64,000 nucleotides of DNA. Origin: Corticium candelabrum. Lineage: Eukaryota; Porifera; Homoscleromorpha; Homosclerophorida; Plakinidae. This document shows, piece by piece, positions 13,908 to 25,700 of the stretch. The notes beneath the pieces are model-generated. The model was not told the origin of the DNA, searched no databases, and worked only from the letters and a program-made list of their open reading frames with translations. Each line of letters starts with the position of its first letter. Within the stretch, counting starts at the first letter, position 1. The stretch lies in contig NC_085095.1 in the NCBI RefSeq assembly GCF_963422355.1, forward strand, positions 6,730,327 through 6,794,326, written 5' to 3'. A program made the translations under genes and the position numbers.

Positions 13908-15842
13908 ATGCTAAGCATGGCGACCTCACAACCTCCGGACACGCGTTCAGAGTTGTCAGATCTCGTGAAAAAGAAAGCAGAACTTCAAGTAAATATACCT
14001 AAAAGTTTGTTTCATTGATATCAATTTCTGGTTTTTAGGAAAATCTAGCGAGTCTAGAGAGACAAATCTATGCTTTTGAAGGCAGTTATCTCGAAGATAC
14101 GCAGATGTATGGCAACATCATTCGCGGTTGGGATGGATATCTATCCAGCAGGCAAGATACTAAAATTTAATTAATTAATTAATTAATTAATATACATGAA
14201 CAGAGCTAATATAATACCATTAATTAATTACTAGGCAAGGAGGTACTAAAGGTGATAGAAGAAACAGGAAATTTAAAGAATCAGAACGACTCTTTTCAAA
14301 ATCGTCAATCACCTCACATTCAGTCAGAAAGCTTTCTCGTTTTCATATCTTTTTTCTCATGACTTTGTGCTGCAGGCGAATACAATGGTTTCTGCTGATT
14401 ACACAGCAGATCGTAAAGTTGTATCCAATATTTCAGCACAACCTGATGTATTAGGATCATCTACTGCAAGTGGTGAAGAGGTTCATGTGAAAGAAGAAGC
14501 GAAACCATCTTATCAGGTATGAATAAAATTTTAGTCTATTTGCTTATTTTCTCTGTTTTAGTTTTTGCTGTTTTTTAACAGTCAGTGAGTCGTGGCGGCA
14601 GCAGTGAGCCGGGGTCTCAAGGAGAGGGTGATGATGCTCCTATGGATAGTCATTCCACTGTACAACATCGAATGGTTTCCCATGAACTAAGTGGTCTGCA
14701 GCCACAATTGCATGGTCATAAGCATCATCACAAAGGTATACGTTCTCAGTATGATTGAATGCATGCTGACTACTCAATTGTGTGACAATCGGGAATGTAT
14801 GGTGTTTGTTACTTGCACTCTGGTGTTTGACACACTTTGTGTTAAGAGGGAGTGTTTATTGTCTGTCAAATGAGTCACACATGATAATACATGTAGAGAC
14901 AGTCAAATAGCAGATTGCATATTTACTTCATATGGCACAGCTTTATTCTTAGTCAGTCAACTTCTAAGATCTTCAGGCAGATCTCAGTGCTCTGTGGTTA
15001 CTACACTGAAAACTTACTATGTAGCTCAACCTATTGACAGTGAATAGAATTTAGCTCGACTGCAAGTGTTTAGTTTATGATCTCGCAGACAGTCCAGTCC
15101 CTAAGTAAACGTTTGTGTACTCTCAGCAATGCTCTAGTAGACATAGCCGGCAAAGCATTCCAGGTCTTGCATGGCCAAGCCTCGCCCATAGTAACGTAAA
15201 AATATCTAATTTATTTAATCACTTGAACCAGTATTTTTGGAAGTTCTCACCAAAACCATTGACGGAGGTCCCATTTTCAAAAGTTGGGTAGGCCATGGCC
15301 CACCTGGCCCACCCTGCTCCGCCAATCCTGTAGATAGAAACGAAGCAGTGGAACAAATTCCTAGGTAATGCAAAACAACATTGCAATTTCTATTACAGAG
15401 TACTGACATTTAGCCACAGTCCTATAGATTGCATGATGTAGACAGAAAACATGCAATGTCTTGCAGTGACTATAATTTAACGATTTTACTAAAACATGAT
15501 TGATTGATTGTGGTACTCTAATGACGAGAGCAACATGCTGCTACAATTGTAGACAATCAATTAATACATTATTGGTACATTTATCTAAACTACCTCTCTT
15601 TTGTCTGTAGCTCACAGGAAGAAGAAAAGCAAACGCCACAAGTAAGCATTTTATTATTTAAATACATTAACTTACTATTAGCTTAAAATTTATTTTTATT
15701 ATTATTCATCTGTTTAGAAACGAAAACGTAAAAATTAAGAAGCACAAGCCAAGACCACTAAGCGATGTGAGTCTTTTTCAATACATGTCCTATGGCACTT
15801 TCTATGTCTTGTTTGCTGTTACAGGAACTCGATGACTATTAG
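13908..15842 (+). CDS. MEAF6: MEAF6/EAF6, subunit of NuA4-type acetyltransferase complexes
   Basis: Eight exons: 13908-13988, 14039-14151, 14235-14322, 14376-14516, 14582-14735, 15611-15641, 15718-15766, 15825-15842 (TAG); 675 nt, about 224 aa. The N-terminal Eaf6 domain is almost identical to human: [71 protein letters not shown]-type (here [17 protein letters not shown]). The tail is Ser/His-rich, then basic ([28 protein letters not shown]). EAF6 is a small subunit shared by NuA4/TIP60, HBO1 and MOZ/MORF histone acetyltransferase complexes. The intron after 14151 has a GC donor. The start could be 13908 or the in-frame ATG at 13917. An AATAAA lies at 15959-15964, only 60 bp before the next start codon. 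Confidence 0.96.
14162..14190. repeat. (TTAA)n simple repeat
   Basis: Short TTAATTAA run inside the GC-donor intron of MEAF6. Confidence 0.7.
15235..15332. mobile_element. Possible decayed transposon end
   Basis: The stretch finishing CACCCTGCTCCGCCAATCCTG resembles the right terminal repeat of a hAT-like MITE (starting CAGGATTGGCGG on the other strand). No matching left end was found nearby, so this is weak. It lies in the MEAF6 intron 14736-15610. Confidence 0.3.
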
Positions 15843-15958
15843 CCAGAGATATTTTACTCTAACCATGCCCACTGTTCATAGTTGTTGACTGGAATGATTG
15901 CAGTACAGTTTAAATATATTGCTCGAATGCTATACGTATAATTGCTAATGACGTCATT

Positions 15959-15964
15959 AATAAA
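15959..15964 (+). terminator. Polyadenylation signal AATAAA, MEAF6
   Basis: The first AATAAA downstream of the MEAF6 stop codon, 117 bp after it. The alpha-galactosidase-like ATG follows at 16024. Confidence 0.6.
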
Positions 15965-16023
15965 TCAAATAAACAAGTTTAGCTCTGTTTCTTGATCACG
16001 TGATTATTTTATTTCCGGGTTAG

Positions 16024-16797
16024 ATGGCTGCTTTCGTCATTGCTCTTTCGTTCGTGTCGTTGCTTGCATTGCTGTCCAATGGCCTGGACAACGGCATGGC
16101 TCCTCAACCTCCAAGTCAGTTTATTAGTGTTTAAGCGATGCTGTAGCATACAGGCAGCTAGCGGCATACGGCCGGCATACGCATTAAATTAAATCGAAAT
16201 TACCTCGTTAGCAATGCATTGCGTTTGCGCACTCACAGCAATGCAAACGTCTTTGGTCGTCATTTGTGCTGAGTCGTCGTCATAGATGAATTAGAGGCTA
16301 GCTTGGAATTCTTAGTATGTAGACATGACTTTCTACTTGCATTGTCTAGTTATACAATTACTTAATTAATTGTTTACGTTAATTAGTGTGTCACGTTTCT
16401 GTTTAGCAACTGATTAATTATTAACGTTGATGTGTCATGTGGGTCTCCTATATATTTGATGCTAGTGGGATGGAACACGTACAATTATTTCCGGCGAAAC
16501 TACAATGAGGAAATCATCTACCAGATCACAGATGCTTTGATCGCATCAGGGATGCAGGTGCAATAAATGATCATGAACTTGAAATTCAATATATGAAACT
16601 GCAATATGTTAATTAGTTATATAAAAGTGATGTGTAAGTTTAATCTTATTTATGTATTTTTATTATATTGATGCAGAAGGTTGGTTACAAATATGTGAAT
16701 ATTGATGGTGGCTGGTGGGCAGGAGTCGGTACAGGCAGTGCAATTCGAAATGCTTCAGGATATTTGGAGGCGTGTATTTGTTTATTTATTTGTTTGC

Positions 16798-16887
<90 letters not shown>

Positions 16888-19040
16888 AGTTGATGGCTAG
16901 CTTTCTAATGTGATGTGGCTTTTGCATGTGTTTCAGTATGACAAAGCAAAATTTCCTCATGGAATGAAAGCTCTCGCAGACTATCTGCATAGCAGATCAC
17001 TTAAATTTGGGTACATTTGCACCAGTCTCTGATGTTGCAACAAATTGAATTTTGATATGACTATATAATAGCATGTATACTGATGCTGGAAAGCACTTTT
17101 GCAACAGAGACCAGAATGCCAGTGAGGTGGATCTTTTCTCTATTATTGGATATTTGATGCGGTTACTGGAAATGAATTCTCTTTATTTGAGTAGGGATAT
17201 GAAAGCAAAGACGCTGCGCTATTTGCTTCATGGGATGCAGACTTTGTGAAAGTGGATGCTTGTGGAACAACAGTATGATGCTGAATTCCAATGCAGTTGA
17301 TTAGACTTGACTGTCTGTCTGTCTGTCCTTCAAGTATAAACAGAACAGATGTTTTTAAAACTGTTTATTCAGGAAAAACCTGAAATTCTCATGTCAAAAT
17401 GGAGAAATGCATTGAATGCCACAGGTCGTCCTATGGTATTCTCTAATTGTCTCAATGGTTGCACATATGTACCTGATGTGTGGCAGCCATGGTGTGCCAG
17501 TATGAAATCATCTCTACAAACAATATGAAGATAATTCTCTAGGCACACAATTTTTTATATCTTGTAGACTACAGCAACTTGTGGCGAACATGTGAGGATA
17601 TCGATGCCACATGGCAAGGCGTTCTTACCAACCTCGACTCACTGGTAGGTAAAGGAAAGTATGGAGGGCCCAATCGCTGGAATAATCCAGGTGTGATGTA
17701 CTAGCTGCTCACCCAGTATTTCAATGGAGACTTATGTAATTGTTTGTTACAGACATGCTAGAAGTTGGCAATGGTGATTTGACAGATGTAGAGAACAAAG
17801 CTCATTTCAGTCTGTGGTGCGTTACCTCATCACCACTGATTGCAGGAAATGATCTGAGGAATATGTCAAATGTATCCAATTGCCAGTATGTTCTACAGTT
17901 ACTGTAATTATAAACAAACGCACTTGTTGCAGGCTACAAAAGCAATACTGACAAATAAAGCAGCCATTGCAATCAATCAAGAGTATGCAGGAAATTCAGG
18001 AGACCTATTAATAAGAGATGGAAACACAGAAGTGATCATGACATCTCAATATAGTACGTACTTGGTGTGCAACAAGTTATTATTTTCTCCATTGCTAGGT
18101 TTGGTACAAACCATTGCCAAATAAAGAGCATGCTCTCGTGCTATTTAACAGAGATGATGCAGCAAATGCTATCATTACCGTCCCATTTAGCAAATTCAAT
18201 GTTTCTGAGACAGCAGAATGCACTGTTGGAGATGTCTGGACCTCAAGAGTAGACAAAATGCCAGCAAAGCACAATGTTACCAAGTAAGCATTTACTAGAA
18301 GCTACATATACAATGGGATTGCGTAACCCACATGCCAATCGTAGAGTGTGCTTTCTGAGTTGGATGCTGGGGTGTCAGTTTAAAATTTGTGATATTAAGT
18401 CTCAGAGTTTAGTTCTGAGTTCCCATTTTCAAGATTTTTGGGATGATTTTTATATTCTGAAAATTTCATAATGACATTTTAAACTGTTTAAGAGACATTG
18501 TGTTAACAAACACACACACACACACACACGCGCGCACACACACACTTCTGACAACATTACAACCTCGTTCTACTGTGCTGTGCTACACGAGTTGTAGTAA
18601 AGATCATTAACAAAAATTTGGTTTGAAATTCTAACGCATACAAAATTATAACTAACTACTCAAATATCATGTCATCCTGTAGGTCATTTAATGAACTACT
18701 GTTTTTGCTAAACTACATCACTTCAGAGGTACATTGCAGAGAAAGCACAAGGTTATGTAATTGTAAAGGATCAGTAACTGCACCCCACCACGTGTCCCTG
18801 TTATGTGGTACTTTGAACAAATCAACATCAACTGTGACAGCCAGTCATTAGTGGATGGATTTTTTGCCAAAGTGCCTGTGAAATGTGGGACTAACAGAGC
18901 AGGCATTTGCTGATACAATCCCGATTATTAAACTGTACACTGTATGAACATAGAATGATGTCTCAGTCTGTGCATCTCACTGTTATAGGAATGTGGGTCC
19001 ACATGATGTCGCATTTGTACGCCTTGAATTTTGCCACTGA
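16024..19040 (+). CDS. GLA: GH27 alpha-galactosidase-like glycosidase
   Basis: Twelve exons: 16024-16114, 16466-16557, 16677-16769, 16937-17010, 17072-17126, 17195-17272, 17373-17499, 17568-17690, 17753-17871, 17933-18031, 18099-18283, 18989-19040 (TGA); 1188 nt, 395 aa. The first residues form a signal peptide ([20 protein letters not shown]), so the product is lysosomal or secreted. GH27 marks: MGWNTYNYF, the KVDACG nucleophile Asp (17245 region), and [11 protein letters not shown] with the acid/base Asp, then [13 protein letters not shown] and [13 protein letters not shown]. It would release terminal alpha-galactose or a similar sugar. The substrate loop reads NIDGGWW where family members usually have D-D-C/G-W; the second Asp is replaced by Gly. 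The exon ending at 16769 needs a GC donor (GAG/GCGTGT) to stay in frame, right before a long GT tract. Substrate is uncertain; NAGA-type or arabinopyranosidase activity is possible. Confidence 0.9.
16799..16885. repeat. (GT)n microsatellite
   Basis: About 43 GT units 30 bp after the third exon of the GH27 gene. Confidence 0.95.
17308..17329. repeat. (TCTG)n microsatellite
   Basis: Five CTGT units in a GH27 intron. No LINE is attached, unlike the tracts in OSTM1 intron 2. Confidence 0.8.
18508..18545. repeat. (CA)n microsatellite
   Basis: CA tract with a short CG interruption in the last GH27 intron (18284-18988). The rest of that intron has no exon that fits the frame. Confidence 0.85.
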
Positions 19041-19157
19041 AGTGGAAGATGTTAGCATGTAAACAACTAACTACACCACAGCTACAAGTCAAATATCTCT
19101 GCATATAGAGACGTATGTGGTACTAGTGTTTAGTGTGCTGTGACTCTCTGCTCGCAT

Positions 19158-19478
19158 CTACCTTCCTGTGCTGTGTGCAATCTGATCTTTCAATAATAGA
19201 ATACTGTGCCGTTGGTCGGGTGGCAGAGAAGCAATTTGCTCATCAGACAAACTAAGAACTTGCATGATGAGAGCGGCCTACAAAATCAAAATCACACATT
19301 GAGCCTCGCAAACGACTGTCTGCACACAACATCATACTTTCTCTTGGTCTGTGGAAGAAAGTTGATCTACAGAAACAGATCGTGCTTATGATTACAATGA
19401 TGTCAGTAAAAGGTAATGTACAGAGTTTTAAGTATTTAGCATCAGATTACTAAAGACTCTTTTCATGTCTTCGTGAGT

Positions 19479-19551
<73 letters not shown>

Positions 19552-22444
19552 TTGTCCTGCCAAGGCTTTAACATGCTGACTGGTCTCCGTACAGCACATC
19601 CTAAATTTGGCAGTTCTATTCTCTGTCTGGTTTTACAGTAAACGCTCATATTTAATCCTCATGTTGAGAATTGAGTGCCTACCAAGATTAAAGACAGTGG
19701 AGTCATCTCACCAAGAACTCAATGAGTGTAATTCATCATGTGCTGATGGTATCAGCTCTCATAGATGTTTCGTTACGAATTGGTTTCTTACCTGCACGGC
19801 CAGGTGGAGGTCCACGAGGGTCAGAAGCAGGAGGTGGAGCAGAACGAGGTGGATAGGATGATGGAGGAATGCTAACAGGTGGCAATGGCATACTTGGAGG
19901 ACCAGATGACGGAGGTCCCATAGGCATTGGTTCCTACACAGTCATACTGCTAAGTACAAATACTAATATACTTAATTAATGAGACAACAGATGGACTAAC
20001 GAATAGAGACATACTGGCAGTACACTACAAGCAGAGTGACAGACAGACATATAAGACATACAAGACAGGCAGGCAGGCAGACAGACAGACATCAAGGCAG
20101 ACAGACAGACAGACAGACGAACATCAAGACAGACAGATAGATAGACATCAAGTCAGGCAGTAAGAACCGGTCCAGTTTTGGCCGTACCATATTTCAAATT
20201 TTGTACTTCCACCAGTCGGCGATTGGCTAAAACTTCCGGTTGAAGGTATAGGTAATTAAATAACTAATATATATAATTTCTAATATATATATAACTAATA
20301 TATATATATAATATAAAGTTGAATGTTGTTGATGTTGCAAACGTGTTTGTCAACAGTGAGCACAGGCTGAGACAATTTGGATGTTTTGTCAATGAAGATC
20401 TTCGTCTCTGATTGCATAGGTTGCATTAAAGTATTTGTTGGTAAATGAAAGTAAATAATAGAAACGGGAATACTGGAAGACTCCTCCCTTCGCACGGTAC
20501 CTGTGGACCACACCCTCTTAACGTGCTATCCTTGGACCACACCCTCTTAGCACAGGCTAGGCCAGACCATTTTCAAAATGCTACCTACGGGCCTGAAACA
20601 TCAAGACAGACAGACAAACATCAAGACAAACAGACAGAAAAACAGACAAACAGACAGAAAAACAGACAAACATCAACACAAACAAACAGACAGACAGACA
20701 AACATCAAGACAGACAGACAGACAGACATCACAACAACAAAATATGTACATAGTGATGGCTTGTACATAAAATCAAATCATCACCCTGATTGGTGGCGGC
20801 TGCTGTGGTGGTTGTTGTATTGGTCTGTGAGGTGGCATTGCTGGTTGATGATGAACTGGGTGTTCCCTGTCTACAGCACCGAGGTGTTGTGGAACTTGTC
20901 GTTCTGCATAAGGAGAATGGAGAATCGCCTAACAAACAACACATACAAACCTAGCAAACTCAAGCAATACCCTTGCCTTAGCATATTCTCACATCAGCCA
21001 CTTTTGGGTCAATAATTTTCATGATCAATTGAGCTTGGAGAAGGGCATACGCAAGTTGTGGATTCTGCAGCAACATCCGTCTGGCATCTTCTGGATTGTC
21101 ACGAATACAAACCTGACGTAATCAACAGAGACAAATTAGTGAAGCAATCCAGAACACCCACAGTAGTACAAATCACATCAACTACGTGCTACTAGCAATT
21201 TGGCTCAGTTTTGTAGACCATATCTGTATAATCGTGTGTTCGTGGATAACTTTCATAAATACACTCCTGATGTATACTGATAAAATAAGGTTATCAAACT
21301 TGGTAATGAACCTAACCCTTGGTACTCATCTGGTATCTCAACAGAAATTTACAATTCATTGAGCACTGATGACACACTGTCAGGGATAAGTGTATATACT
21401 CGTACAAAGTATTTTTTAGGAGATTACGGCTAAACAGCGTAAGAAACTCCAGAGCTGTGTATATGTATATACATCCATTAGTATGTGTACACATGCCCAT
21501 CTGTATGGAGTGTCGTTTCTGTCAAAACAAGTACAGCAGGTGCATAGTGACTGATGGTTATAGCTAGAGTTACTTTGTAACAAGTGTATAGTGACTGTTA
21601 ATATTAACCTGGGTCCAAGAGGCTCTTGTAACAAACAACTGTGTACATATACATGTATAAGGACTGATGTCTATCTGTTTTACATTTTATACCTTCATCT
21701 CCTTCATTAGTTCAAACATTTGCTCTGGTGGTAATCTTGAAACTGCTTTCTTTATTGCATCTGGTGCATCTTCTGGAGGAACCGGATAGCCATAGGTAGC
21801 ATGGTCAGCTTGATGACCAAGTGGACCCAAACCTGTACATTAGACAAGCAAACGTCTAGCAACAGTCTGTTTCTCAAAACAAGTGAGTCCATGTCCGTAT
21901 ACCTCTGTCTCTGTCTCTGTCTCTATCCCTGTCTCTGAATTCTGTGTCTCTCCTCTCAGTAGCAGCCCCATCAACTCTCAGTGATCTTCCATTCATCTCA
22001 TAGCCATTCAAATTACGAATAGCACTAGAGGCCGTTTCTGGATCATCATACTCACAAAATCCATATCCCTTCGGCTTTCCACTATCCCGATCATACACCA
22101 ACCTTCACACACAACCATACCAACATAATGAAATTCATATAATGAAAACGTCAAAAACACTTTAGACACATTATTTACTTCATAACACCAATACATAATT
22201 AATTAATTAATTAATTAATTGCTAGATTTATTTTATTTGTATTTTGCAAGCGTTCTTGGCTTACCTCAAGCTCACGACTGGTCCAACCTGTGAGAATATT
22301 TCTTGCAGGTTCTCCTCGGTAGCGTCGTAAGGAATATTTCCCACTGAAATTATATAAACTTGTCGCTACGTTCCACGCAGTCAAAGTCAGGCACATACCA
22401 AATACTGATCGGTTTGCTCTTTCCCTTGGAGGATTCTGAGACAT
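19158..22444 (-). CDS. CSTF2: CSTF2, cleavage stimulation factor 64 kDa subunit
   Basis: Nine minus-strand exons: 22399-22444 (ATG), 22265-22343, 21903-22102, 21693-21832, 20993-21112, 20785-20928, 19792-19933, 19338-19366, 19158-19277 (TAG); 1020 nt, 339 aa, all phases consistent. Domains: an RRM ([51 protein letters not shown]), an RD-dipeptide run, the hinge that binds CSTF3/symplekin ([34 protein letters not shown]), a Pro-rich linker, and the C-terminal helical domain ([36 protein letters not shown]). It binds the GU-rich element downstream of poly(A) sites in pre-mRNA 3' end formation. It is much shorter than human CSTF2 (577 aa) because the linker is short and lacks the MEARA repeats. 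It is convergent with the GH27 gene (117 bp gap) and divergent from the first NOX gene. Confidence 0.95.
19480..19548. repeat. (GT)n microsatellite
   Basis: About 34 GT units in a CSTF2 intron (19367-19791). Confidence 0.95.
20037..20158. repeat. (GACA)n-rich tract
   Basis: Interrupted GACA/GGCA units in the CSTF2 intron 19934-20784. Complementary to (TCTG)n but without a LINE copy. Confidence 0.85.
20596..20730. repeat. (GACA)n/AAACAGACA-rich tract
   Basis: Second GACA block in the same CSTF2 intron, with longer ACATCAAGACA higher-order units. Confidence 0.85.
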
Positions 22445-22725
22445 TGACACGAAGGACACGAGGTACACAATAATCACGTGGAAACAAGCATTAGTGTCCC
22501 GGATAAAGGGTGGATATTATTATTGTTTGTCTCATTTTCAGTAATAACGGTTACCGAAAGCTTCTACACGGACGAAACAAGACAAATAACAATAACTGCA
22601 GTTGCAGGTTCCGTGCCTAGGTGACCTGGTCGCACGCTCACTACGTGACAGCACGTACATTCCTTTGCTAGTTGATATAAAATATTGGATTAAATTACCG
22701 GAAGTTGTAGGCTGAAGCAAATCAT
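22445..22725. promoter_or_regulatory. Divergent intergenic region, CSTF2 / NOX-A
   Basis: 281 bp between opposing start codons. It includes CACGTG (E-box) at about 22474-22479 and a second CACG cluster. No TATA box is obvious. It presumably drives both genes. Confidence 0.5.
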
Positions 22726-25700
22726 ATGAGTACTTGGTTGGTGAATGACGGGCCTCGTTGGTTAGTTATTGTAAGGAAAAACGTTTTGCTATGCAAGTCG
22801 ATGTCTCTACTTTCTGTTGTTTCTATTTCTCAGTGTCTATGGCTGGCGACGAACTTCGGCCTCTTTCTAGGCTTTTTTCTGAAGTTCTATGAAAACAATG
22901 AGTATTATTACCTTCGCAAACTTCTTCTGGTAAGAAAGAGGATTTGAGGAGTTAACTAAATAACATTTATTAAGTAAGTGAATGCTTTGTGACGACAGGC
23001 TGGTGCTCTTGGGACAGCAAGGGGAGCTGCGGCCTGTCTGAATTTCAATTGCATGTTGGTGCTGTTTCCTGTCTGCAGAAATCTGATATCTTTATTTCGA
23101 GGCAGTTGTAGGGTAATCGAGTCAACACAATGGTTTATCGATGATTTAATTGCATTCCTTGTTTAGTGCACACCACAATCTGTAAGGCGATTGCTGGACA
23201 AGAACATTACTTTTCACATTGTATGCCGTTAATACGACAGTTTGTCCTGTCTATGTATCTGTTTGTTTGTTTGTTTGTCTTTCTTGTCTTCATTCGTTTA
23301 TTGTATTTATTTGTCGACCAAGGATGTAACTAGCCTTAAATTTTACCGAGGCGCCTTGTTAATATCAACTTGGAAAATGTTGTTGATTAACGTCGGTCAC
23401 GTGACCACAACAAAGACTATCAGACTATAAAGCAACTGACCAAGTCTACGATTACCTGTACTATACCATCAAATTGCTTTATGTTTTCTGTGTTGATCTT
23501 GACGCCTGCTGGATAAGTCACCAATAAGTTGGAAATGTTTTATGGACACACCCAATTGAAATTTTTTAACTGCTATGCCCATTTTCAATCGAGCCATTTG
23601 CCTCATTTTGCTCATGCCTGTTAGTCTGCTTGTGTTTGTTTATTGTTTATCTGTTTGTTTGTGTATGTGTTTGTCTTTGTGTCTGTGTGTTGGTAAGCAT
23701 GCATATTTTGTTTAATTTAAATATATATTTGTAGACAACAAAGTATGTAATTTTGAAACCGCAGAAGTTAATTGAATACAATGGTTCAGTGTGTATAGTT
23801 GTCTTCTTGTTGTATCTCTTTACTTGTGTTGTGTGCATTGATTTAACCGTTTTTCTGTCATTTCATTTCATCTTTGTGCGGTGATCTGTTTCAGTACATT
23901 GCAAGTGCTATCGTTATGTGGGCAGGTAATGTTAGACATCCGCTGTTGTTGCCAGTCGATGACTAAATGTTTATGTCAGTGTATCTCGTTTTATAGCTGT
24001 GCATGCAGGAGCACATATGTTTAACTACCTCTACTTTAGCACAAGCTGGAGCAAAATAGTTCGCACGAATGAAATCGTAGTGACGGTCCTTCCATCTGGT
24101 CTTAACCCAGTCAGTCAGGGGCAGGTATGTTACAGTCTTCTTGCACTTTTCGTCTCGTCATGATGTTGTGTATACTATTAACTCTGCAGGATGAGTCATT
24201 GGCACTATTTTCAACAGGTATAGATGTCATGCTTTTGGCTTAGCTTGTAAAATGTTTGGTTTATGTCATACGGAGAGTGTGCAAGAGGTGGTTGAACCAA
24301 TTAATGACTAATTGTAATTGTTGGTATTTTTGTTCTTTTGTGTGTATGTTGTGTTGTGCCTACGTAATTTGTCATTAGTGTGTATGCCTTCGGGTACTGT
24401 ACAAAACAAAATACATATTATTATGTGTCGTGCTCAACCAGATCAGTCTAGTTTGTAAAGTCTATTACAAGTACCGGAAGCAAACCCTGCTTCAGAAGTA
24501 CTTAGACCATCACGGCTGTCTAGAAAGAAGACATTACTTTACAAAGGATCCGAGTAAATCCCAGAAGCACTGTTATTATTATTAATTGTTATATTAAATT
24601 TATGTTTATTTTGAATAGATTTGCACTACATCCATACTGATACATATTGTTGTTGTTGTTGTTGTTATTGTTATTATTATTATTTATTAGCATTGATCTT
24701 TTTTTTTACAGCTTTGATTTTAAGTTTTTTTATTACCGGTATTAATTGGCAACAATATTCAAATACATCTTTATGTTTTTCAGTTGCAGGGATTACTGGA
24801 GTTGTTCTTCTTATTTGTCTCTTTCTGATGGTATGTTGTTAACGTTTTGTAAATGGATATCAATTATCTGTCAAATCGACTACTTTACAGGTTACTTCTT
24901 CAATTGAAATAATGCGGTATATATACACAACTTGGTTTTTAGAGTTACCTACTGACATTGATAACATTTTTGCTGCCTCGTAGTCGGTCTTTTTTTGAAG
25001 TGTTTTGGTATACTCATCACCTCTTTGTCGTCTTCTTCGTTGCACTTATTGTCCATGGCATTCAGTGTGGCAATTCTCTTGTCTTATGGATTTTGATGAA
25101 ATCTAGTAATAATGGACATGTTGTTACAGAGGAATAGTGAAGGGACAGAGTAATCCAGAATCAATCGGATCGGTGATTCCAAATGCTGTTAACTACAGTC
25201 ACCAAGATCCAGTCCTTTGTTACGCATATGAAACATCCATTTTCGATGATGTGGACTGCCAGAATATGTCATGCTTAAAGAAGATGTTTGGTCAACAATT
25301 GGAAAACTACTGTAATGCGAACAATGCAGTCATCGAGTCAGGTGGTGCAAAGGTTAGGCAACAGTTTTAAAAATTGCCGTAATTATAATTACTGTATCAA
25401 TCAACAAGTATTCACAAGTCTGTGTAACATGTCAATTGTCATGATAAGATAATATTGCCAGGAAGAGTTCATTTAATAGCATGCTATAAATGTGGAACCC
25501 CATATTGTATGTATATATGCCACTTATATCTAAGCAATATTTTCTACGTATGTACCCTTGCAGTTTCAATTCTCTACAGTGTACTGTACTGCTTAGATTC
25601 AGAGGTTGTTAGACTCTTGTGTAATGAATAAAATGTAGTTTTCAATTATAATCTCCAATTGAACAAATTAGCTTAATCTGTATTATTAAATAATTTTAAT

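Noticed and set aside
18660-18920. Short frames on both strands in the last GH27 intron
   Set aside because: The GH27 protein joins perfectly across this intron (AA at 18283 to G at 18989), and neither frame has a recognised domain. It may be part of an unknown repeat.
20037-20158. (GACA)n tracts in CSTF2 as possible CRISPR-like or LINE sites
   Set aside because: Simple microsatellites without spacers or adjoining LINE sequence.
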